Assembly: GCF_023347535.1 (NCBI RefSeq)
Contig: NZ_CP094473.1
Coordinates: forward strand, 744,001-808,000
Direction: 5' to 3'
DNA from: Faecalibacterium sp. HTF-F
Lineage (GTDB): Bacteria; Bacillota; Clostridia; Oscillospirales; Ruminococcaceae
Length of the DNA stretch: 64,000 nt
Shown here: in pieces, positions 51,360 through 59,020 of the stretch
How positions within the stretch are numbered: the stretch's first letter is position 1
Layout of the letters: every line of letters starts with the position of its first letter
Notes under the pieces: model-generated
What the model saw: the letters and a program-made list of their open reading frames with translations, nothing else
Database searches by the model: none
Told to the model about the DNA's origin: nothing
Made by a program: the position numbers and the translations under genes

Positions 51360-52919
51360 TCAGCCGTAGCTGCGGGTCATCTGCAGCTGGGTCTCGCCCT
51401 CGGCAAAGGGGTTTTGCCCGGCGATCATGGTCATGGTCAGGTTCTCGTAGTACAGGTCCAGCTTGAACGCCGCCACAAACTCGATGGACGACTGCCCGGC
51501 TTCGGTCTCGTCGGCATAGATGCCCAGCACCACGCCCTCGGGCACCACGCCCAGATACGCGGCGTCGCCCTGATAGATGCGGCTGTTGTCCTGCACGCCC
51601 AGCTGAACGATGCTGTCACTGCCAAGGTCCATCCAGTTCCAGCCGTTTTCGCCGGTATAGTTGTAGGAGCCGGTGACGGAATAGGGAATCTCCTGCGCGC
51701 TCCACTCTGCCGACAGGGGAGCCAGCTCCAGCACAGAGCCGTCCTTCCGGTGCAGATTCACCTCGCTGCCGCAGAGTTCCAGCGCAGTGCCGTTGTTGGC
51801 AAAGTAGATGGGGTCCTGGCAGATCATGGCCGTGGCATCCCCGAACAGCAGGCAGCGCAGCACGTCCACATACTCCACCACGCCGTCCTTGGTCAGCAGA
51901 TAGACCACCGGGCGGAAGAAGCCGTCATCCTGATCCCCGATGCACACGTCCACATATTCATTGTAAGCGCCAAGGATGGGATAGGTGCGCGTCTGTTCCA
52001 CCCGGATGCCAATGTCTTCCCACTGATTGATCCTTGGCGCGGGGCTCAGGGTGATGGTGGCCTGTGTTCCCTTCAGCTGCACCTGCACACCGTCGTAGGT
52101 GTCGGTCAGCACCGGGGTATCGGCGGGGGCGGCGGGGGTCAGCGGGATCTCCACATCCAGCTGCTGCCAGCCCCAGTCGGTCTCGGAGCAGTACCTGCCC
52201 CGGAGCACCAGCCGGTCCTGTTCCGGCAAAAGCAGACACAGGTTTTCCAGTTCATTGTATTCCAGCGTGCGCATCCGCATTTCCGACAGGTTCCCGCCGC
52301 TGCGCAGGCCCTCGTAATACGCGCCCTGCGCCATCTCCCGGTCAAAGGTCTGCATGGCCTGCCGCTGCACCTGCGTCTGCACCTCGTCCGGGTCCAGACC
52401 CATGTGCTGCAGCATCTCGGCTGTGGTGAGCCGCTTGCCGGTGGCAAAATCGAAGCACCACCCGCTGTAATACCACGGGGCGTCGTCGTAATCGCGGCGG
52501 CGTATCACCAGACTGACGCAGTCGCCGTACCAGTAGGCGTCCCAGTTGATGCTCTCGGTCGGTGGGCTCTCTTCGCCCTGCGGCACCTCAGCGTCCGGGT
52601 AGCTTTCATAATCCTTGTATTCCGCCACATACATAGCGGCAAGTTCTTCGTTGAGAGCGGCGGCGTCCGGGCTGTCGCACACAAGCTGCGGCACATGGAT
52701 GCTCAGCTTCATCACGCCGATCATCTCGCCCCGCACCGTCTTTTCAAGGCTCCACTGGTCGGTGATGCGCTCCTTTTGCGCCGTCTGCACCGCTGCGGCT
52801 GCGGCGCTTTGGGAAGCTGCGCCGGAGCCTGCGGGGGCCGCGGGGGCAGCTGCGCCGCCGCAGCCGGTCAGCAGCAGCGCCGCAGCCAGAACCACAGCAG
52901 CAAAACATTTGTGTTTCAT
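51360..52919 (-). CDS. RsiV/PdaC-like lipoprotein 4
   Basis: The 519-residue lipoprotein (signal KCFAAVVLAAALLLTGC) is the closest paralogue of lipoprotein 3 over its whole length (GGAAAPAAPA linker, MKLSIHVPQLVCDSPDAAALNEELAAMYVAEY, YWYGDCVSLVIRRR, GWCFDFATGKRLTTAEMLQHMGLDPDEV). I chose the ATG at 52919, preceded by GGAGACA; the frame to 53006 overlaps the next gene. It is first of the four in transcription order. Confidence 0.83.
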   Translation of the reverse strand: MKHKCFAAVVLAAALLLTGCGGAAAPAAPAGSGAASQSAAAAAVQTAQKERITDQWSLEKTVRGEMIGVMKLSIHVPQLVCDSPDAAALNEELAAMYVAEYKDYESYPDAEVPQGEESPPTESINWDAYWYGDCVSLVIRRRDYDDAPWYYSGWCFDFATGKRLTTAEMLQHMGLDPDEVQTQVQRQAMQTFDREMAQGAYYEGLRSGGNLSEMRMRTLEYNELENLCLLLPEQDRLVLRGRYCSETDWGWQQLDVEIPLTPAAPADTPVLTDTYDGVQVQLKGTQATITLSPAPRINQWEDIGIRVEQTRTYPILGAYNEYVDVCIGDQDDGFFRPVVYLLTKDGVVEYVDVLRCLLFGDATAMICQDPIYFANNGTALELCGSEVNLHRKDGSVLELAPLSAEWSAQEIPYSVTGSYNYTGENGWNWMDLGSDSIVQLGVQDNSRIYQGDAAYLGVVPEGVVLGIYADETEAGQSSIEFVAAFKLDLYYENLTMTMIAGQNPFAEGETQLQMTRSYG

Positions 52920-52935
52920 GGCTGTCTCCTTTTCG

Positions 52936-53700
52936 TCATTCATCGTCGTCGGGGTTCTCTGGTGTACGCATGATATAGGCCGCCCAGTAGGTCTTGCCCT
53001 GAACATCCGCCACAGTGATGCCGATGTCGTACTTCCTCACTTCCGGAGAGTCCAGCATATTGGGGTCCGGGGCATAATTGAATTTTCCTTCCAGCTCATC
53101 CATCAGGGCCTTGAACTGGGCCTGATTGGCCGGGTAGGGCCGGTCCAGATAGTAGCGTTTCTCTTTGTAATCGTCCAACTGGATGCCATAGCAGTAGTGG
53201 TGGATGCCCCGGATAAAGGCGGTGGAGCCGCGGCCCCATTCATAGCCGCCCTCATCAAAGCCAGCCCACATTCCATCCACATAATCGCCGTTCATCCGGG
53301 CTTCCAGACCCTCCTTCGCGGAGAAGGAGGGGGTGTCGTAGTCCACAAACATCTGCATCTCGGACTGAATGGAGTGTTCCAGACCTGCATTGTACTGCAT
53401 TTTGAAGTACTGCACCTTCCGCCGGGTCAGCTCGGCGTTGATGATCTCAAAGATCTTTCTGCCGTCCCGGATCACCGGAATCGGGGGCGAATCGGGAGCC
53501 TCCGGAAGCGGAGGGCCAAGGGTGGTGATCTCCTCACTGTGAAAGGGGTCGTAGGTAGAGGGGTCGACGGAGCTGCCGGAGTCCGGGACGTCCGGGGCAC
53601 CGGAGCCGCCGAAGCACTTGTCCTCACAGCCTGCCAGCGCCAGCATCACCGCCGATGCGCCGGAGAGCTTGAGGAACGTCCGTCGGTCATATCGTTTCAT
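52936..53700 (-). CDS. Tat-type lipoprotein of the array, 254 residues
   Basis: The protein starts with a twin-arginine signal (YDRRTFLKLSGASAVMLALAGC), a Pro/Ser/Gly linker and a soluble domain. The domain has IFEIINAELTRRKVQYFKMQYNAGLEHSIQSEMQMFVDYD, loosely like the first helices of CAP/SCP domains, and ends in KYDIGITVADVQGKTYWAAYIMRTP, like the last CAP strand. It is the first gene of the array to differ in size. The CAP relation is weak and inferred partly from the neighbours. The leader AGAAAGGAGCACCCCC is shared with them. Confidence 0.78.
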   Translation of the reverse strand: MKRYDRRTFLKLSGASAVMLALAGCEDKCFGGSGAPDVPDSGSSVDPSTYDPFHSEEITTLGPPLPEAPDSPPIPVIRDGRKIFEIINAELTRRKVQYFKMQYNAGLEHSIQSEMQMFVDYDTPSFSAKEGLEARMNGDYVDGMWAGFDEGGYEWGRGSTAFIRGIHHYCYGIQLDDYKEKRYYLDRPYPANQAQFKALMDELEGKFNYAPDPNMLDSPEVRKYDIGITVADVQGKTYWAAYIMRTPENPDDDE

Positions 53701-53787
53701 GGGGGTGCTCCTTTCTATAAAGCCCCGGGCACGCTGTGAGGCTTCCGTGCCCGGGGCAAACAGGGGGTTAAATGGGAATTGTTGTGG

Positions 53788-54309
53788 TTAAGGGGTTACT
53801 TTTTTGCCTTCGGCTGCGACTGCGTACCAGTAGAGATTTCCACCCAAATAGGTAAACACCTTGATGCCAACAAGCGTGAGTTCCGCCGAACCAATGCTCG
53901 TTATTTGATTCGGAGTATAAGTCTGCAGTGCATTTTTCATATTAGCGACATCATCGTCATAAGGCAGCATGTAAACTGGGGCTGGGCGCGTTAATTTCAC
54001 ATACTGACCGCCGTGGTCACTGTCCAACCTAATAACCGTCTCATACAACGTTGGCTCATCAATAACTCCCACGGCAAAATCAGCATACTTTTCGGCAGCA
54101 ACGTTCAGTATGCTATCCAGCTTGAGATCACCCCATCCCTTATCTCTACGGAAAAGGTTGATGGCTTCCAGCACTTTGGCTTCCTTGCCGGTGGGTGTTG
54201 CGGGAGGTGCGGGAGGTGCGTAGGGCCCGTCGTCGCAGCCTGCCAGCGAGAGTGCCACAACGGCTGCGCCGGTGAGGGTGAGGAATTCGCGTCGGTTCAT
54301 CTCTTTCAT
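53788..54309 (-). CDS. Tat-type lipoprotein with CAP/SCP-like domain, 173 residues
   Basis: The signal (MNRREFLTLTGAAVVALSLAGC) has the twin arginines and a lipobox. The mature part begins KVLEAINLFRRDKGWGDLKLDSILNVAAEKYADFAV, which fits the start of CAP/SCP-PR1 domains, and ends VGIKVFTYLGGNLYWYAVAAEG, which fits the closing strand. The catalytic-site histidines of classical CAP proteins are not evident. Its signal is almost identical to that of the gene upstream. Confidence 0.8.
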   Translation of the reverse strand: MKEMNRREFLTLTGAAVVALSLAGCDDGPYAPPAPPATPTGKEAKVLEAINLFRRDKGWGDLKLDSILNVAAEKYADFAVGVIDEPTLYETVIRLDSDHGGQYVKLTRPAPVYMLPYDDDVANMKNALQTYTPNQITSIGSAELTLVGIKVFTYLGGNLYWYAVAAEGKKVTP

Positions 54310-54388
54310 GGGGGTGCTCCTTTCTTCTTATAAAGCCCCCGGACACAGGGGGAGTGTGCCCGGGGCAAAAGGGGGAAGTCTGATTATC

Positions 54389-54955
54389 TTATGCCTTGTT
54401 GTACAGGAATATAGCAGCGGTCATGTAGGTCACATTCTTAACCACCGGGAAATAAATGCTGATGAACTCTGCATTGGAGCTATTAGAATTGCTGTTCAGC
54501 AGGTCCTCTACAAAAGCCTGAACGACAGTATCCTCGCAAGAATACTTATACTTCAGAGCCACCATACCATCGGTATCCTCGTCGCAGACCATACCTGCGA
54601 AACTGTTATCGCCATACTTTTTCATTTTATCCCTAAACTTAAGCCTTTCATCCGAAAGTATATCATCGTCACTCTTTACCCACTTATGCGGTGTCTCGTT
54701 GGCCTCTTCAAAAACACGTCCGTAGCCCCTTACGATGCCCACCGCATCCTGATTGAGAATCAGCTGCTTATTGACAACCGCCCCTGCATCGTACTTTTCC
54801 TTCCAGACCTTGTTGATGGCTGCCAGCAGATCGGCTTCTTTGGGCGTAGTGGGTGCGGGAGGCGCGGAGGGCCCGCCGCTGCAGCCTGCCAGCGAGAGTG
54901 CCACAACGGCTGCGCCGGTAAGGGTGAGGAATTCGCGTCTGTTCAGTTCTTTCAT
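54389..54955 (-). CDS. Tat-type lipoprotein of the array, 188 residues
   Basis: The first ~27 residues are nearly the same as in the 173-residue gene (LNRREFLTLTGAAVVALSLAGC), but the mature part is different in detail: KEADLLAAINKVWKEKYDAGAVVNKQLILNQDAVGIVRGYGRVFEEANETPHKW, and a tail FISIYFPVVKNVTYMTAAIFLYNK. Start and end again hint at a diverged CAP-like fold. It is the promoter-proximal gene of the sixteen on this strand. The shared leader AGAAAGGAGCACCCC precedes the ATG. Confidence 0.8.
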   Translation of the reverse strand: MKELNRREFLTLTGAAVVALSLAGCSGGPSAPPAPTTPKEADLLAAINKVWKEKYDAGAVVNKQLILNQDAVGIVRGYGRVFEEANETPHKWVKSDDDILSDERLKFRDKMKKYGDNSFAGMVCDEDTDGMVALKYKYSCEDTVVQAFVEDLLNSNSNSSNAEFISIYFPVVKNVTYMTAAIFLYNKA

Positions 54956-55156
54956 GGGGTGCTCCTTTCTGTTTGTCCCCCCTGCTTTTTAGGGGGCTCT
55001 GGTTTGGGTATTCTCTGCACTTGCAGTCCGCTCCATCTTATGCTATTCTTATGAATAGAATCCGCAGTTGCCTGTTGACACGTTTTGTGCACAGCGACAG
55101 GCTTTCTGCACCGGCGCAGGACTTTTTCTGGTTGTACTGTACCATACCCGGGAAAA

Positions 55157-55268
55157 AATTGCCCCCTCAGAAAAGCCGTTTTTGGGGGGCAATTCCAAAA
55201 AAATTTTTGGGGTTTTGGTGCTTCCCCCTCAAAAAATCCCCCCAAAAAGCCCAAAATTGGGGGGATTT
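55157..55268. other. Intergenic C/G-run hairpins
   Basis: Two long-range hairpins have poly-C/poly-G arms: AATTGCCCCC with GGGGGGCAATT (55157-55194) and AAATCCCCCC with GGGGGGATTT (55234-55268). More runs of four to six C or G lie in 55195-55285. The divergent intergenic region 54956-55360 has no gene. The runs could form terminator-like hairpins or four-stranded structures and would be sites of slippage. Confidence 0.6.
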
Positions 55269-55360
55269 TGGGGCAGTTCCCCCCAAAAAACAGGCAGCTG
55301 CAGCCCTGCCTGTGCCGGTTTTCCCCCTCTGGCTGCAATTGCGGAAAGGAGTCATGAAAA

Positions 55361-56692
55361 ATGGAACGAAGGACATTTTTAAAGATTGCGGCGCTCGTCC
55401 CCGGTCTGGCTCTTGCGGGCTGCGGCGGCAGCAAGACCCTGCTTTCTCCCAAGGACCCCACCATGCTCAGCATCTGGCATGTGTACGGCGAACAGGCCGA
55501 CTCGCCCATGAACCGCCTGCTGACCGAGTTCAACGACACGGTGGGCAGGGAGAAGGGCATCCTGCTCAACGTGACCAACATGACCAACAGCGCCGCCATC
55601 GGCGGCCAGCTGCAGGATGCCAAGGCCGGCAAGCCCGGCGCGCTGGATCTGCCGGACCTGTTCTCGGCCCACCCCGCGGACGCCAGCGCTCTGGGCATTG
55701 AGAACCTTGTGGACTGGAACGACTGGTTCACCGCCGAGGACATGGCGGCCTATGTGCCCGGCTTTGTGCAGGACGGCATCATTGACGGGAAGCAGGTGGT
55801 GTTCCCGGTGTCCAAATCCACCCAGCTCATCTTTTTGAACGGCTCCCAGTACGCCCGGTTTGCGGCGGACACCGGGGCGCAGCTTTCCACCCTTGCCACA
55901 TGGGACGGCTTTTTTGAAATGGCGGGTGCCTACCGGCAGTGGTCGCAGGGCAAGCCCTTCTGCGCGCTGGACTACCCCCTGCGTCTGGTGGAGCTGAACG
56001 CGCTGGAGCAGGGCAGCGGCGAGCTGTACAAGGGCAGCTGGTACGATCTGACCAACGAGACCTTCCGCGCTTCGTGGATGGAGTTTGCCCGGGCGCTGGT
56101 GCAGGGCGATATTCTGATCTCGGACCTGTACTCCAACACGCAGGTGATGACCGGCGAGACGCTGGCGGGCCTTGGCAGCTCTGCGGCCATCCTTTATTAC
56201 AATGATTTCGTCACCTACCCGGACAACACCACCGAGCCCACCGACCTGCTGCTGGCTCCTTTGCCTCACGCCGCAGGCACCGCCACGCCCCTGATGCCGC
56301 AGGCCGGTGTGGGCCTGTGCGCCTTCAAGACCACCGACCAGAAGGCCGAAGCCGCCGCGGTGTTCCTGCGCTGGCTCACCGAACAGCAGCGCAATCTGGA
56401 ATTTGCCGCCGATACCGGCTACATGCCGGTGTCCAGCGCCGCCTTTGACGCCATTGCGGACTATCCCTTTGAGCAGCAGAGCTATCAGCGGCTGTACGAC
56501 GTCTACAACGAAATGCGCATCCAGAACACCCCCCTGTCCGAACCGGGCATCGTGGGGTACCACGCCAAGGCCAAAACCTTGTACGACAGCCTGCGCCAGC
56601 GCCAGAAGGACTATCCCCAGCGCCTTGCGGACGGCGAAACGCTGGAAGCCCTTACCGAAGAGACATGGCAGCTGCTGTGTGACAATGCCTGA
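55361..56692 (+). CDS. Family-1 solute-binding lipoprotein, Tat-type, without ABC partners
   Basis: The 443-residue protein starts with a twin-arginine signal (MERRTFLKIAALVPGLALAGC). The body is an extracellular solute-binding protein of the sugar/oligosaccharide type (LSIWHVYGEQADSPMNRLLTEFNDTVG, WDGFFEMAGAYRQW, AAAVFLRWLTEQQRNLEFAADTGYMPVS). No permease or ATPase gene is next to it. The next gene, 32 bases downstream, is a membrane sensor with a LuxR output domain. The binding protein may therefore present a ligand to that sensor, or serve an importer elsewhere. Confidence 0.87.
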   Translation: MERRTFLKIAALVPGLALAGCGGSKTLLSPKDPTMLSIWHVYGEQADSPMNRLLTEFNDTVGREKGILLNVTNMTNSAAIGGQLQDAKAGKPGALDLPDLFSAHPADASALGIENLVDWNDWFTAEDMAAYVPGFVQDGIIDGKQVVFPVSKSTQLIFLNGSQYARFAADTGAQLSTLATWDGFFEMAGAYRQWSQGKPFCALDYPLRLVELNALEQGSGELYKGSWYDLTNETFRASWMEFARALVQGDILISDLYSNTQVMTGETLAGLGSSAAILYYNDFVTYPDNTTEPTDLLLAPLPHAAGTATPLMPQAGVGLCAFKTTDQKAEAAAVFLRWLTEQQRNLEFAADTGYMPVSSAAFDAIADYPFEQQSYQRLYDVYNEMRIQNTPLSEPGIVGYHAKAKTLYDSLRQRQKDYPQRLADGETLEALTEETWQLLCDNA

Positions 56693-56724
56693 GCCTGCCG
56701 CTCAGCCGGAAAGGAGGGACTTTG

Positions 56725-58275
56725 ATGCACTTTGTTGACCGGCACCGTGAAAAGATCCGCCAAAGCCCCATGAGCAGCCGGCTGCTGTGGGCCTGCCTGC
56801 TGCTGGTGGTGCTGCTGGTGTTGACCTTTGGTGCGGCGCTGTTCCTGTTTGCCAGCCTGCACAACACCAAAAAGGACATCAGCCGCAGTCTGCAGATCCA
56901 GTTTTCGGTGTTTCAGAATGATATGGAGCGCTATTTTGAACAGCTGGCGGTCATGGGCGTGAACCTGTCCGAGGACATGAGCGCAGAGGTGGACAAGGAG
57001 CTTGCCCTGCGGCAGATGTCCTTTGCCCAGCTGAACGACTCCCCCGAGGTGCTGAACGCGCTGGAGGAGGAAATGATCGAGCCGCTGTGCCGCCGTCTGC
57101 GCCAGACCGGCTGTTCCGGCGCCTTTGTGCTGCTGGATGCCACCGTCAACACCCGCATGGAGGGAGCAGAGCATTCCCGCGCCGGGCTGTATGTGCAGAA
57201 AAGCGGTGCCGACACCCCCACCGTGCCCCTGCTGCTGTACCGGGGCAGTGCACAGGTGGGCAAGGCCCACAGCGTGATGCCCCACCGCAAGTGGCGCATG
57301 GAGTTCCAGACCGACCAGTTCCCGGACTACGACCGCTGGATGACCCCCGGCAGCGCCCCGCTGTACCAGTCCTATACGCTGACCGAGCGGTTCGAGCTGC
57401 CCGGCACCTCGGAGGAGGTGCAGCTGTTTTTGCTGCCCCTGCGGGGGCGGGACGGCACGATGTACGGGCTGTGCGGCTTTGAAATCAGCGAGAGCTACTT
57501 CAAGCAGAACTTTGCCCAGCCCACCGGCTTTGACCGGCTGAGCTGCCTGCTTGCCCCGGCGGGGGACGGCCTTGCCGCCGATGCCGCCCTCAGCAGCGGC
57601 ACCACCGGCGGCTACTACCATGCCCCCCGGGACACGCTGATGCTGCGCAGCATGGGCGGCGGGCTGACCCAGTTGACCGGCCCCGACAACGCCTATGCGG
57701 GCATCTCCCAGCTGTGCCGCCTGAGCGAGAGCCAGTCCTACCGGCTGGCGGTGTGCATCCCCATGGCAGACTACCGGAGACTGGTCTTTTCCGGCAATCT
57801 GCAGATGCTGCTCATCGGCCTGTTCATCGCCTTTTTCGTGGTGTTCTGCTGCATGAACTTCCACCGGCGCATCCTCTCGCCTGCGTTCCGGCAGTTCGAG
57901 GAGGACCGGCGGGAGTCCCGGCGGCGGATGGACGAGCTGCAGCTGGAACGTCAGCAGATGCAGACCGAGCTGTCCCGGCTGGCGGACGTGTGCCGCAACG
58001 AGTCGGTGCCCGATGCCTTCCAGACCTTTGTGGCGGGCATCCCCACCCTGACCAAGACCGAACGCCGCATCTTTGACGGCTACGCCGCCGGGCTGCGCAC
58101 CCGGGAGATCGCGCAGCAGCTGGATATCAAGGACAGCACCCTGCGCTTCCACAACAAGAACATCTACGACAAACTGGGTGTCAGCTCCCTCAAGCAGCTG
58201 CAGCAGTTCGTGGCGATCCTGAACTCCGGCAGCGGCAGCGCCCCGGACGAAAACGCCCCGCCGAAAGGCCGCTGA
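56725..58275 (+). CDS. Membrane-spanning one-component regulator: extracellular sensor plus LuxR HTH
   Basis: The 516-residue protein has a first membrane segment (LLWACLLLVVLLVLTFGAAL, ~24-45), a ~305-residue extracellular part with the size and pattern of a double Cache domain (QNDMERYFEQLAVMG..., GLCGFEISESYFKQ), and a second membrane segment (LLIGLFIAFFVVFCCM, ~355-372). A cytoplasmic coiled-coil and a LuxR/GerE helix-turn-helix (TKTERRIFDGYAAGLRTREIAQQLDIKDSTLRFHNKNIYDKLGV, ~445-500) follow. It lacks kinase or receiver domains, so DNA binding is directly joined to the outer sensor. AAGGAGG precedes the ATG. Confidence 0.85.
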   Translation: MHFVDRHREKIRQSPMSSRLLWACLLLVVLLVLTFGAALFLFASLHNTKKDISRSLQIQFSVFQNDMERYFEQLAVMGVNLSEDMSAEVDKELALRQMSFAQLNDSPEVLNALEEEMIEPLCRRLRQTGCSGAFVLLDATVNTRMEGAEHSRAGLYVQKSGADTPTVPLLLYRGSAQVGKAHSVMPHRKWRMEFQTDQFPDYDRWMTPGSAPLYQSYTLTERFELPGTSEEVQLFLLPLRGRDGTMYGLCGFEISESYFKQNFAQPTGFDRLSCLLAPAGDGLAADAALSSGTTGGYYHAPRDTLMLRSMGGGLTQLTGPDNAYAGISQLCRLSESQSYRLAVCIPMADYRRLVFSGNLQMLLIGLFIAFFVVFCCMNFHRRILSPAFRQFEEDRRESRRRMDELQLERQQMQTELSRLADVCRNESVPDAFQTFVAGIPTLTKTERRIFDGYAAGLRTREIAQQLDIKDSTLRFHNKNIYDKLGVSSLKQLQQFVAILNSGSGSAPDENAPPKGR

Positions 58276-58365
58276 ACGGAATGCTCCCGCGCCGCTATCC
58301 CAAACACCTTTACTTGAAATAGGCCTGAAATGGTGGTAGAGTTGAGAAAAACAGGAGGAAGCAGT

Positions 58366-58779
58366 ATGTGGTTTGTTTTTGCGTTGGGGTCAGCGGTATT
58401 TGCCGCATTGACTTCTATTCTTGCGAAGATCGGCATTGACGGAGTAAATTCCACGCTTGCCACGGCCATTCGCACTGCAGTTGTGCTCCTGATGAGCTGG
58501 GGCATGGTGTTTCTGACGGGAACACAGACCGGCATCGGGGATATTTCTCACAAAAGCTGGCTGTTCCTGATCCTATCCGGCCTTGCCACGGGTGCAAGCT
58601 GGCTGTGCTACTATCACGCTCTGCAGATCGGTGCAGCGTCCAAGGTGGTTCCTGTCGATAAACTGAGCGTGGTCATCACGCTGGCACTGGCATTTTTCAT
58701 CCTGCATGAGCCGTTCACGGCAAAAAGTCTGATCGGCTGTGCGCTCATTGCTGCAGGAACCTTGTTCATGGTATTATAA
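58366..58779 (+). CDS. Half-size EamA-family transporter (single domain)
   Basis: The 137-residue protein has four to five membrane segments and one EamA domain (MWFVFALGSAVFAALTSILAKIGI... HALQIGAASKVVPVDKLSVVITLALAFFILHEPFTAKSLIGCALIAAGTL). Normal EamA transporters have two such domains, so this one should act as a dimer, like other small DMT transporters. AGGAGGAAG precedes the ATG at 58366. The substrate is unknown. Confidence 0.85.
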   Translation: MWFVFALGSAVFAALTSILAKIGIDGVNSTLATAIRTAVVLLMSWGMVFLTGTQTGIGDISHKSWLFLILSGLATGASWLCYYHALQIGAASKVVPVDKLSVVITLALAFFILHEPFTAKSLIGCALIAAGTLFMVL

Positions 58780-58871
58780 AAGCAAGAAATGGCTGTGACA
58801 CGCTGCGTGGTGCCGCAGCCTGCAGATCAAGCGCTTTCGTCTGATATAACTATTATTTTTGAACAAATGCC

Positions 58872-58900
58872 TTGACATCTTGTGCGGACTGCGTTATTAT
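58872..58900 (+). promoter_or_regulatory. Promoter of the glycerol operon
   Basis: TTGACA (58872-58877) and TATTAT (58895-58900) are 17 bases apart. The transcript would start about 25 bases before a strong leader hairpin. Confidence 0.8.
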
Positions 58901-58929
58901 AAAGATAATAAAAGTTTGTTCAGAGAATC

Positions 58930-58985
58930 GAGCAGAACAAACAAGAGGGAAACCGAAAACCCTTTTGTTTGCTCTGCTCTTTTTC
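58930..58985 (+). terminator. Leader terminator (attenuator) of the glycerol operon
   Basis: GAGCAGAACAAACAA (58930-58944) pairs with TTGTTTGCTCTGCTC (58965-58979) with a single mismatch, followed by TTTTT. It lies between the promoter and the first gene (ATG at 59021), so it must be overcome for expression. In Bacillus, the antiterminator GlpP does this for the glp genes. Confidence 0.82.
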
Positions 58986-59020
58986 TTCTGTTCGGAAAAC
59001 AGAGCGATCAGGAGGTATTT

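Noticed and set aside
49743..52973. 1076-codon plus-strand frame opposite the lipoproteins
   Set aside because: The minus-strand lipoproteins have signals, lipoboxes and shared motifs; the plus-strand frame repeats itself only because the paralogues do.
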